Origin: an uncultured Geobacteraceae bacterium
GTDB taxonomy: Bacteria; Desulfobacterota; Desulfuromonadia; Geobacterales; Pseudopelobacteraceae
Assembly: GCA_903958085.1 (NCBI GenBank)
Contig: CAJBRY010000766.1
Span: 1 to 42,982 of the forward strand
Direction of reading: 5' to 3'
Length of the DNA stretch: 42,982 bases
Of the stretch, positions 22,670 to 30,277 are shown one piece after another. The first letter of the stretch is position 1; every line of letters begins with the position of its first letter. The position numbers and the translations under genes were made by a program. Below the pieces are notes generated by a model. It did not search any database and had not been told where the DNA came from. It saw only the letters and a program-made list of their open reading frames with translations.

Positions 22670-25549
22670 ATGACTGATTATTACAAGCACAATCCCTTAA
22701 TTCACCGTGAGCGCCGTTTGAGTCTGTCACAGTCAGAGTGGGTACGCTCATTTGCCTGTGAAGAACTGAAACCTCTCATTGTCTGCCGTGGGCCTATCCG
22801 CAAGGAGGCGATGGATGTTTATACCGAGATGGGAATAACCCACTTCGGCATACTCCTTTCAGAAAAAGATTCAATTGTTTATCCGAACGCGCTTGCTCCA
22901 GAACTGCGTCAGTTGACAGATTCAACGCGCGTTCATCGGGTGCCTGATTACAGCGGTGCGAGCAAAGAAGAGCGCGTTGAGCGAATGAACCAGATTATAA
23001 CCATTGCAAAAGATAACGGTTATGATTCGGTTTTCGCCGGATATGGTTTCATGGCAGAAGACGAGGAATTCGTTGCAACCATTGAAAATGCCGGTCTCAA
23101 GTTTATTGGACCATGCGCCGCGACACAGGCCAAGGCGGGTAAAAAGGATGAGGCAAAAAGAACGGCTCTGGCGGTTGATGTCAGTGTAACTCCAGGTATC
23201 AACAACATTACTGCGCTAACCCTGCTGAAAAAATTTCCGACCCGTGAAAAGCTTGTCAAGCTGGCTGAGGCCGAAGGTCTTGATTGCGACAGCAAAGTGC
23301 TGAACGACAAGAAGATTGATCTTGCAACTCTTGCAGATTGTATCCTGATGGCTTCATACCGAAAAGGGGTGGATCTGTATTCGATTGAAGAACTGTGCGC
23401 TCAGGTAAAAACCGAAGTTGCTGAATTGTTCAAAAAATATCCGCAAAGCCGTTTCCGTATTAAAGCGATTGGCGGTGGTGGCGGCAAGGGACAGCGTATT
23501 CTTGGTGCCTCGCTCCTGACTCTCAAGAAAGCTACCGAAAAGCAGATTGCTGATGCAGCTGCAGAAGCTCCTGTGCTGGTGCGTGAAGTTCTGAACGAAG
23601 TGAAAGCCAATGGCGTTGGTGACAACAAAAACGTTTTGGTTGAGCTCAATATTGAGCAGACACGTCATAACGAAATTCAATTGCTGGGCAATGGCGAGTG
23701 GTGCATATCGCTTGGTGGTCGTGATTGCTCTTTGCAGATGCATGAGCAGAAACTTCTTGAAGTTTCTGTAACTCAGGAAGGGTTGAACGCTGCCATAGAA
23801 AAAGCAAAAAAAGCCGGCAGCAAGGCCGAAGTAAAGGCGCTTGAAAGCGATCTTAAAGTATTGAAGCGCATGGAAGAAGAGTCGGCACGTTTCGGTCAGG
23901 CTGTCGGGCTTGACTCGGCTTCAACGTTCGAGTGCATTGTTGACCGTGATCGTCACTATTTCATGGAAGTAAATACTCGTATTCAGGTTGAACACCGTGT
24001 TACGGAGCTCTGCTACAGTCTGAAATTTACCAACCCAAAAAACAAGAATGACTTTTTCGTAGTAGAATCGCTGGTTGAGGCCATGGCTCTTATCGCTCAG
24101 CATAAAAAACGTCTTCCCAAGCCAGAACGTTTTGTTCGCTATAACGCTTCTGTCGAAGCGCGTCTTAACGCGACAGATGCTTCACTTTCTCCTCATGCCG
24201 GAGGTTTGATTCGTTACTGGTCCAAGCCTATTGAAGGTGAAATTCGCGATGACCAGGGTATATGTCTGGTAAACCCTGATACTGATATGTTCATGCGCTA
24301 TCGCGTTGCCGGCGCATACGATTCAAACATCGCGCTGCTTCTTACCAAGGGTGGTGATCGTCTGGAAAGCTATGAGAAGATGGCTGAGGTTCTCTGTCAT
24401 ACAACTCTGCGTGGCAATGATCTCGGCACAAATCTCGAATTCCATTATGGTCTTGTCAACTGGTTCCTTGGCTATAACGTTATGGCAAAACCGACCACCC
24501 GTTTTGTTGTTCCTTACCTGACTTTGATCGGTCAGCTTAAAGAAGAGGCTTCCAAGCTTGATCCGGTATTTGCTTTTATACAGATGAAAAAGCATTATGC
24601 GAAGCTTATCAGTGAGCAGTTCCCCGATCAGCCTGATGTTGCCAAGGTGATGTCACAGACTCTGGATCGCAAGGGGACTCTTGTTACCCGTCCTATCGAA
24701 AAATTCATAGAAGATCCGCACCTGCTTTCTGGGTGGCTTAGTCTCAACCGGAAAAATTTCAAGTTGGAAAAGGGTAAAGTTATCTGGCTCAAAAACCCGA
24801 TGACAATACTTGATGAAACCTACAAATATTTGAATATGACTTACCGTTCCACCGTGCCGGCTGCCGAAGTAATCTGGAACCACGATAACGAAGTACTCCA
24901 AAAGGCTCTCAGTTTTTATGGAACGCTCAACGAAAAATTCAAACTGGGTGATGGTGACTATGCCAAATTGACGGCAGTTCTTGATAAAGATAAGCCGCAA
25001 GGTGGCTATTCTGCCGAAATGTGGGCTCAGATTCGTGCGTCGCACTTCGGTTTTGAAGCTGGCGTTGAACTTCTGGGGATGCTCTTCCTTGTTGCAGATA
25101 AAACTGACTTCTGGGCTTTCAAAGTAGAGGAGGATTTAGAAGTCACCATTCCGGATTATCTTTTTGATGCTGAACTTCAGGTACGCATGAAGAAGATCCT
25201 TGTTCCGCCACCTGCAACTAAAGCAGATGAGGTTGTTGCGATCTGCGGCGGTATGTACTACGGTCAGGAAGCGCCTGGTCTCCCTGCCTTCGTTCATGAG
25301 GGGATGCATTTTGAAAAAGGTCAGGCACTCTATATCATCGAAGTTATGAAGATGTTCAATACCGTCAGGGCAACTTATTCTGGAACTATTGACAAGATAG
25401 TAATCCAGAGCGGTGACGGTTCTATTGTCCAGAAAGGTCAGCCACTCTTCAAAATAACTCCTGATGAGAAGTTTGTAGAAGTCGATCCGAAAGCAATAGA
25501 AAAAGAAAAGCGTGAACGGACGGGTGAATATCTGAAAGCGGTGTTGTAG
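22670..25549 (+). CDS. biotin carboxylase-biotin carrier fusion subunit of acyl-CoA carboxylase
   Basis: A 959-residue protein. Residues about 35-510 are a biotin carboxylase (ATP-grasp) domain with GGGGGKGQR (268-276), NVLVELNIEQ, GGRDCSLQMHEQK and EVNTRIQVEHRVTEL. Residues about 510-850 form a linking region that likely docks the carboxyltransferase, and residues about 855-935 are a biotinyl domain with the EVMKM motif (Lys894). It carboxylates its own biotin with bicarbonate and ATP. Unusually, the stretch between the PG loop (residue 176) and RIKAIGGGGG (263) is about 87 residues, against about 27 in AccC, so roughly 60 residues are inserted in the ATP-grasp region. It lies 50 bases after the carboxyltransferase gene. 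Confidence 0.88.
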   Translation: MTDYYKHNPLIHRERRLSLSQSEWVRSFACEELKPLIVCRGPIRKEAMDVYTEMGITHFGILLSEKDSIVYPNALAPELRQLTDSTRVHRVPDYSGASKEERVERMNQIITIAKDNGYDSVFAGYGFMAEDEEFVATIENAGLKFIGPCAATQAKAGKKDEAKRTALAVDVSVTPGINNITALTLLKKFPTREKLVKLAEAEGLDCDSKVLNDKKIDLATLADCILMASYRKGVDLYSIEELCAQVKTEVAELFKKYPQSRFRIKAIGGGGGKGQRILGASLLTLKKATEKQIADAAAEAPVLVREVLNEVKANGVGDNKNVLVELNIEQTRHNEIQLLGNGEWCISLGGRDCSLQMHEQKLLEVSVTQEGLNAAIEKAKKAGSKAEVKALESDLKVLKRMEEESARFGQAVGLDSASTFECIVDRDRHYFMEVNTRIQVEHRVTELCYSLKFTNPKNKNDFFVVESLVEAMALIAQHKKRLPKPERFVRYNASVEARLNATDASLSPHAGGLIRYWSKPIEGEIRDDQGICLVNPDTDMFMRYRVAGAYDSNIALLLTKGGDRLESYEKMAEVLCHTTLRGNDLGTNLEFHYGLVNWFLGYNVMAKPTTRFVVPYLTLIGQLKEEASKLDPVFAFIQMKKHYAKLISEQFPDQPDVAKVMSQTLDRKGTLVTRPIEKFIEDPHLLSGWLSLNRKNFKLEKGKVIWLKNPMTILDETYKYLNMTYRSTVPAAEVIWNHDNEVLQKALSFYGTLNEKFKLGDGDYAKLTAVLDKDKPQGGYSAEMWAQIRASHFGFEAGVELLGMLFLVADKTDFWAFKVEEDLEVTIPDYLFDAELQVRMKKILVPPPATKADEVVAICGGMYYGQEAPGLPAFVHEGMHFEKGQALYIIEVMKMFNTVRATYSGTIDKIVIQSGDGSIVQKGQPLFKITPDEKFVEVDPKAIEKEKRERTGEYLKAVL

Positions 25550-25554
25550 TTTAA

Positions 25555-25684
25555 GTTTTCACCACAGAGTCACAGGGAACACAGAGAACGGCAAAAGAAA
25601 AAGGCTATGGTTTGAAGGATTACACCCTTTACAATAGCCTTTTTCAGTTTTTCTCCGTGCCCTCAGTGACTCTGTGGTAAGGTT
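25555..25684 (+). repeat. octamer-arm palindromic element, copy C (non-coding)
   Basis: Left arm TTTTCACCACAGAGTCACAG (25557-25590 region) pairs with the right arm ending ACTCTGTGGTAA (25648-25680). The core carries a second perfect 11-bp inverted repeat, AAAAAGGCTAT (25598-25608) with ATAGCCTTTTT (25634-25644), so the whole 130 bases can fold into one long hairpin. It lies between the biotin carboxylase and mutase genes. Confidence 0.85.
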
Positions 25685-25711
25685 TACAAAAATTTATATC
25701 GGAGTGTCACT

Positions 25712-27364
25712 ATGAGTATTCAAGACAATAAGCAGAAGTGGAATGAAAAAGTTGCCAAAGGCATCGCCAAGTCGCCGGAGCGGATGGATCCGTTTCTGAC
25801 TACCTCCAACATCGAAATGGAGCGCTGCTTTACCCCCGGTTTTGATTATCCCGGCTATGAAGATCAGCTCGGCTTCCCTGGGGAGTACCCATACACTCGC
25901 GGGGTTCAACCGACCATGTATCGTGGTCGTTTCTGGACGATGCGCCAATATGCCGGTTTTGGTACGGCCAAAGAGTCTAACGAGCGCTACAAATACCTCC
26001 TTTCTGCCGGCCAAACCGGACTTTCCATCGCGTTTGACCTTCCAACCCAGATGGGGTATGACTCTGACGCTGGCATGAGTCTTGGTGAAGTTGGTAAAGT
26101 CGGTGTTGCTATTGACTCTCTTGCAGATATGGAAATCCTCTTCGACGGCATTCCGCTCGACAAGGTTTCCACCTCAATGACGATCAACTCTACAGCTGCC
26201 ATCCTACTCTGTATGTATATAGCTGTTGCCGAGAAACAGGGTGTTTCTGCGGATAAAATCTCCGGCACTATCCAGAACGATATTCTCAAGGAATACATGG
26301 CACGCGGCACATACATTTATCCTCCCAAAGAATCCATGCGTATCATCACTGACATCTTTGCCTACTGCAAAGACAACGTGCCCAAGTGGAATACCATCTC
26401 TATCTCCGGTTATCATATCCGTGAAGCCGGTTCCAGCGCCGTGCAGGAAGTGGCTTTCACACTGGCAGATGGCATTGCCTACGTTGACGCCGCCATAAAG
26501 GCAGGCCTGGCTGTCGATGAATTTGCTCCGCGCCTTGCTTTCTTCTTTAATGCTCATAATAACCTCTTTGAAGAGGTTGCGAAGTTTCGTGCCGCCCGTC
26601 GTATCTGGGCAAAAATCATGACGGAGCGTTTTGGAGCCAAAGATCCGAAATCGCAGATGCTCCGTTTCCATACCCAGACAGCAGGTTGCACATTGACGGC
26701 ACAACAGCCTGACAACAACATCATGCGTGTTACAATTCAGGCGTTGGCAGCGGTGCTGGGCGGGACACAGTCGCTCCACACCAATTCCCGCGATGAGGCC
26801 TTGGCCCTCCCTACGGAAGATTCTGTTAGAATCGCCCTTCGCACCCAACAGGTCATCGCCTACGAATCCGGTGCTGCAGACAGTATTGATCCGTTGGCAG
26901 GTTCATTTCTGGTTGAATCACTGACCGATCAGATTGAAAAGGCAGCACTTGAATATATCGAGAAGATCGACAAACTGGGTGGTGCGGTAGAGGCAATATC
27001 GCGCGGATTCCAGCAGAAAGAAATTCAGGATTCCGCCTACGCTTATCAGAAGTCAATTGAGAAGGACGAACTGATCATCGTGGGTGTCAACAAATTCACA
27101 GTAAAAGAACCACCGCCAACCGGTCTCCTGAAAGTCAAGGAAGAGGTCGAAATATCCCAGAAAGCCTCTCTGGCAGCAATGAAGGGAAAGCGTGACGATG
27201 CCGCTGTAAAGGCGTCGCTGGCACAGCTCGAAAATGCCGCTAAAAGCTCAGATAACCTGATGCCGCACATATTGGCAGCAGTAAAAACGTATGCCACACT
27301 TGGGGAAATTGCAGATGTATTCAGAGGCGTATTCGGGAAACATACGGAGACTGTAGTGTTGTAA
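25712..27364 (+). CDS. methylmalonyl-CoA mutase, catalytic (large) subunit
   Basis: This adenosylcobalamin enzyme interconverts (R)-methylmalonyl-CoA and succinyl-CoA. The 550-residue protein is the catalytic TIM barrel only; the C-terminal B12-binding domain (DxHxxG) is absent, so a separate small subunit, not in the window, must supply it. Specificity can be read: Tyr80 in MRQYAGF and Arg198 in YMARGTYIY match methylmalonyl-CoA mutase, whereas isobutyryl-CoA mutase (IcmA) has Phe80 and Gln198. Other blocks are [30 protein letters not shown] and [20 protein letters not shown]. It has its own GGAG site at 25700. It sits between repeat copies C and D. Confidence 0.93.
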   Translation: MSIQDNKQKWNEKVAKGIAKSPERMDPFLTTSNIEMERCFTPGFDYPGYEDQLGFPGEYPYTRGVQPTMYRGRFWTMRQYAGFGTAKESNERYKYLLSAGQTGLSIAFDLPTQMGYDSDAGMSLGEVGKVGVAIDSLADMEILFDGIPLDKVSTSMTINSTAAILLCMYIAVAEKQGVSADKISGTIQNDILKEYMARGTYIYPPKESMRIITDIFAYCKDNVPKWNTISISGYHIREAGSSAVQEVAFTLADGIAYVDAAIKAGLAVDEFAPRLAFFFNAHNNLFEEVAKFRAARRIWAKIMTERFGAKDPKSQMLRFHTQTAGCTLTAQQPDNNIMRVTIQALAAVLGGTQSLHTNSRDEALALPTEDSVRIALRTQQVIAYESGAADSIDPLAGSFLVESLTDQIEKAALEYIEKIDKLGGAVEAISRGFQQKEIQDSAYAYQKSIEKDELIIVGVNKFTVKEPPPTGLLKVKEEVEISQKASLAAMKGKRDDAAVKASLAQLENAAKSSDNLMPHILAAVKTYATLGEIADVFRGVFGKHTETVVL

Positions 27365-27374
27365 TTATTAAAAT

Positions 27375-27813
27375 CCACCACGGAGGCACAGAGACACGGA
27401 GAAAACCTTGAGAGACTCGGAATTAACAGATGTGATAATAGGAGCAGCGATAGATGTGCATAAATTCCTTGGATCCGGTTTGCTTGAGTCTGCTTATGAA
27501 GAGTGCTTTTGCCATGAATTGAACCTCCGTAATGTGGAGTATGAACGCCAAAAACCGTTACCCCTGATTTATAAGGGTCTGAAATTAGATTGTGGGTATC
27601 GCATGGATGTTGTTGTTGGGGGTAGAGTAGTTGTTGAACTTAAATCGGTTGATAAAATTTGTCCCATTCATGAAGCGCAACTACTGACATACTTGAAGTT
27701 GTCCGGTTATAGAACAGGTTTGCTGCTTAATTTCAATGTCCACGTATTGAAGGACGGTTTGCGTAGATTAGTTTTTTGATTTTCTCCGTGTCTCCGTGTC
27801 TCCGTGGTGAAAA
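27375..27813 (+). mobile_element. octamer-arm element, copy D, carrying a GxxExxY gene
   Basis: The left arm (27375-27405) and right arm (27780-27813) are near-perfect reverse complements: CCACCACGGAGGCACAGAG plus ACACGGAGAAAACC against TTTTCTCCGTGTCTCC plus GTGTCTCCGTGGTGAAAAG. They enclose exactly one gene whose stop codon touches the right arm. The two arms are the same sequence family as those of copies A-C. This looks like the complete form of the element, with A-C as non-coding relatives. Mobility is inference; no target-site duplication was confirmed. Confidence 0.65.
27408..27779 (+). CDS. GxxExxY family PD-(D/E)XK nuclease-like protein
   Basis: A 123-residue protein of the GxxExxY family (PDDEXK_3). 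The namesake motif is Gly24-Leu-Leu-Glu27-Ser-Ala-Tyr30. The nuclease-fold signature follows: Asp67 in YRMDVVV, Glu77 and Lys79 in VVVELKS, and Gln91/Tyr95 in EAQLLTYL. All expected catalytic residues are present, so it may cut nucleic acid, although no activity has been clearly assigned to this family as far as I know. It starts with TTG at 27408, with GGAG of the left repeat arm 6 bases ahead as its ribosome binding site. It splits the mutase from the epimerase, which argues that it was inserted rather than being part of propionate metabolism. Confidence 0.85.
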   Translation: MRDSELTDVIIGAAIDVHKFLGSGLLESAYEECFCHELNLRNVEYERQKPLPLIYKGLKLDCGYRMDVVVGGRVVVELKSVDKICPIHEAQLLTYLKLSGYRTGLLLNFNVHVLKDGLRRLVF

Positions 27814-27821
27814 GAGTTTTT

Positions 27822-28226
27822 ATGCTTACAAAAATAAACCACATCGGTATTGCCGTAAAATCCCTGGACGACACCATCCCTTTTTATCGCGACAATCTCG
27901 GTATGGCTTTTGTCGGGATCGAGGAGGTTGCTGAGCAGAAGGTTCGTGTTGCCATGCTGGAGATTGGTGAATCGAAGATCGAACTGCTGGAGCCGACATC
28001 CGAAGATAGTCCAGTGGCGAAGTTCATCGAAAAAAACGGTGCAGGTATTCACCACGTTGCATATCAGGTGGAAGATATAAATGCTGCCATTGCCAGACTG
28101 CTTGGCGAGGGAGTTAGGATGATAGATGAAAAACCGAGATGCGGTGCACATGGCACGAGCATAGCCTTTGTGCATCCTAAAAGCAGCAATGGTGTGCTCA
28201 CGGAGCTGTGTCAACCAGGGCATTGA
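27822..28226 (+). CDS. mce: methylmalonyl-CoA epimerase
   Basis: It interconverts (S)- and (R)-methylmalonyl-CoA, linking the carboxylase to the mutase. The 134-residue vicinal-oxygen-chelate fold protein shows two beta-alpha-beta-beta-beta modules starting INHIGIAV and GIHHVAYQV. Candidate metal ligands are His7, the His77/His78 pair and Glu128 (VLTELC), and HGTSIAFVHPK is typical of the family. ATG 27822 is chosen; a GTG at 27804 would begin inside the right arm of repeat D. Its ribosome binding sequence (AAAAGAG) comes from the edge of that repeat. Confidence 0.93.
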   Translation: MLTKINHIGIAVKSLDDTIPFYRDNLGMAFVGIEEVAEQKVRVAMLEIGESKIELLEPTSEDSPVAKFIEKNGAGIHHVAYQVEDINAAIARLLGEGVRMIDEKPRCGAHGTSIAFVHPKSSNGVLTELCQPGH

Positions 28227-28301
28227 GATTAAAAAAATATATGATAAATTTCACAAAAACGAATCTATACGCACTGTTAGCAAAAAAAAGTGTTTTTTTT
28301 G

Positions 28302-28329
28302 TTGACATTCGTTTGATTTGTTGTATATT
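28302..28329 (+). promoter_or_regulatory. strong sigma70-like promoter of the porin gene
   Basis: Perfect TTGACA (28302-28307), 16-base spacer and TATATT (28324-28329). The region upstream is A- and T-tract rich, as with an UP element. It would start transcription near 28336, about 300 bases before the porin. Confidence 0.75.
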
Positions 28330-28633
28330 CCCTCCATTCAAATAGAACGATGTGCAGCCCAGAAAGTGTATTGGTGTTGCTAACTATTTGAAATTGTTCT
28401 TTGAATTTGATGGTGCTGGCAGAATGAATGCTGGCAAAATAAATTTCGAAAATTTTAGAAAAAAGTTTAAAAGAGCCTTTTTATTTCTTGGGTAGCGATT
28501 TTTTTTAAGAGGTTCGGTTCAAAATTTAATATGAAAGGTGGTGAGCTACAGCATCAAGCTAAACCTAAACCTGAACAGTAATCTAACCGAAGTTGTACAA
28601 CAGGCAACTATCATAAAAAATGGAGGAAACAAC
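28330..28633 (+). promoter_or_regulatory. long structured 5' leader of the porin
   Basis: There is no confident gene in this 300-base leader. TTCAAATAG at 28337-28345 is perfectly complementary to CTATTTGAA at 28384-28392, and the same segment extended (ATTCAAATAGAAC) can instead pair with GTTCTTTGAAT (28396-28406), so two folds compete right at the RNA 5' end. A 16-codon frame at 28531-28581 (ATGAAAGGTGG... to TAA) has no good ribosome site. A clear GGAGG (28622-28626) serves the porin start. Confidence 0.45.
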
Positions 28634-29971
28634 ATGACTTTCAAAAAAACAGTAACAATCGTAGCAGCAGCAGGCGCATTAACAGCATTGGCAGTACCTG
28701 CAATGGCAGAACTTACCCCTTACGCATCAGTTCGTTTGGGTGCGTTCTACGACGTAATGGATCCACAGACAACAAACTCTGTTAAGGGAGTAGGTCGCGA
28801 GAACCAGTCTGACTTCAATCTCGACCTGGCAAGAAACAGCCGTGTTGGTATTAAAGGTTCCACTGGCGCTATCGGTGGCGTAGTTGAATTGGGTCTTGGC
28901 TCGTCAAGCGTAAATACAACTGGTTTTACTAGTGGCTTTACACTTGCAAGTGCCACAACAGCTACTAATAATGGTGGTTTAGCTGCTAATACCGGTCACG
29001 TGAACAATGTTTATACACGTTTGATCTATGGTACCTACAAGTTTGATGCCGGTACTCTTCTTGTCGGTCAAGATTACAGCAACAACTGGGTAGCTTCTGC
29101 ACAGACTTGGGACGCAGATAAGGGATTCAGTGGTTACGGTTCTCTTGATAACAGCCGTCAGGCTCAGATTAAATTCACCATGAACAATGGTCTTTACTTT
29201 GCCGCTATTAACCCAAGTTCACTTAATACATCAGTATACGCAGTTACAATCCCAGTTTTGAATGTTGGCTACAGAAGCAAGGCTGGCAATTTTGATTATA
29301 ACTTCGGTGCTCTGTATGGCAATGCCAAGTCTTATAATGGCAACGACACAGTTGCTGCTGCTGGCAACCTGGATTCATATGCCAGCAACACATTGAACGC
29401 ATATCTGGGGTATGGAAGTGGAAAGCTTACAGCCGGTCCAGTTGCTTTCCTATTCAACCTTGGCTACGGTCAGAATACTGGTGACCTCGGTATAGCAACG
29501 GGCAGATTGGGTAATAGTACTGCAGCTCTGAATAATGATTCTACAGTTGCAGCTTTAACTTCAGGTGTAACAGGTAACCGCTACATCGCTTCAACTAACC
29601 AGAATGTAACTACCACTGAGAGTTTCGCTCAGGTTAGCTTTCAGGCATCTGACACAGCTCTTGTAAATGTTGGAGTTGGTTATGTTTCAGACAAGAGAAA
29701 AGAAGGCCGCATGGTAAGAACATCAACAACTGGCGCTACAAGCACAGTTGTTTCTCTTGCAGATGCTAAAGCTGATAATAGAATTTCTGCGTTTATCAAT
29801 GCACCAATTACGATTGCAAAGGGCTTCTCAGTAACTCCTGAACTCACCTACATTGATGAGTTGAAAGATAACGGTAATGTTACTATTAACCCAGTTACTC
29901 CTTTTGACCATGTAGCTGTATCACAGCGTAAAGAGTATTCAATCGGCGCAAAACTGCAGATGGATTTCTAA
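28634..29971 (+). CDS. outer membrane porin
   Basis: A 445-residue outer-membrane beta-barrel protein, probably a trimeric general porin. A signal peptide (MTFKKTVTIVAAAGALTALA) is cut after the AMA at residue 24. The mature part has alternating hydrophobic strands typical of Gram-negative porins (LTPYASVRLGAFYDV, NSRVGIKGSTGAIGGVVELG, YGTYKFDAGTLLVGQDY) and ends in the characteristic C-terminal Phe strand (YSIGAKLQMDF). ATG 28634 has GGAGG 7 bases ahead; upstream GTG codons at 28538-28541 belong to the leader. Strong promoter and terminator suggest an abundant protein. The codon use is biased as for highly expressed genes. Substrate is unknown. Confidence 0.9.
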   Translation: MTFKKTVTIVAAAGALTALAVPAMAELTPYASVRLGAFYDVMDPQTTNSVKGVGRENQSDFNLDLARNSRVGIKGSTGAIGGVVELGLGSSSVNTTGFTSGFTLASATTATNNGGLAANTGHVNNVYTRLIYGTYKFDAGTLLVGQDYSNNWVASAQTWDADKGFSGYGSLDNSRQAQIKFTMNNGLYFAAINPSSLNTSVYAVTIPVLNVGYRSKAGNFDYNFGALYGNAKSYNGNDTVAAAGNLDSYASNTLNAYLGYGSGKLTAGPVAFLFNLGYGQNTGDLGIATGRLGNSTAALNNDSTVAALTSGVTGNRYIASTNQNVTTTESFAQVSFQASDTALVNVGVGYVSDKRKEGRMVRTSTTGATSTVVSLADAKADNRISAFINAPITIAKGFSVTPELTYIDELKDNGNVTINPVTPFDHVAVSQRKEYSIGAKLQMDF

Positions 29972-29998
29972 TCAACTGCTGACAACGATGTAACATTA

Positions 29999-30027
29999 AA
30001 AGCCCCGGGTTCGCCCGGGGTTTTTTT
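29999..30027 (+). terminator. rho-independent terminator of the porin
   Basis: CCCCGGG (30003-30009), a TTCG tetraloop and CCCGGGG (30014-30020) are followed by seven T residues, about 28 bases after the stop codon. Confidence 0.95.
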
Positions 30028-30200
30028 GTTTAAAACCATCTGTGTCCTGCACTAAACAATGGAGGAAATATTCAACTTTGCATAAACTGGGTCAAAGACA
30101 TAGAATTGCACTACGTTAATTATTGCATGCCGGCAAAATTTCTGCAGCGCTCGGTAACGTTGCTGAGGGGGTTATGTTGATAACAAAGTACTATTAAACC

Positions 30201-30229
30201 TTCACAAATGCCTATATTTATGATATTTA
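30201..30229 (+). promoter_or_regulatory. weak candidate promoter for the secretion-sulfation cluster
   Basis: TTCACA (30201-30206) and TATTTA (30224-30229) are 17 bases apart, about 50 bases before the glycosyltransferase start. The rest of the gap (30028-30277) shows no gene, repeat or hairpin I can support, so another regulated promoter may exist there. Confidence 0.27.
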
Positions 30230-30277
30230 ACCCACCATCTGATATAGAGATATTATTCACCAAAACCAGTTGAGATC

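Noticed and set aside
25712-27364. Isobutyryl-CoA mutase (IcmA) or hydroxyisobutyryl-CoA mutase
   Set aside because: Tyr80 and Arg198 are the methylmalonyl-type residues, and the epimerase is nearby.
17282-27813. CRISPR array from the repeated CACGGAGGCACAGAGA sequences
   Set aside because: The copies are inverted pairs kilobases apart with no regular spacers and no cas genes; they are palindromic elements.
28531-28581. 16-codon upstream frame in the porin leader
   Set aside because: No ribosome binding site at a proper distance, and no sign of regulatory codon runs, so it is mentioned only in the leader entry.
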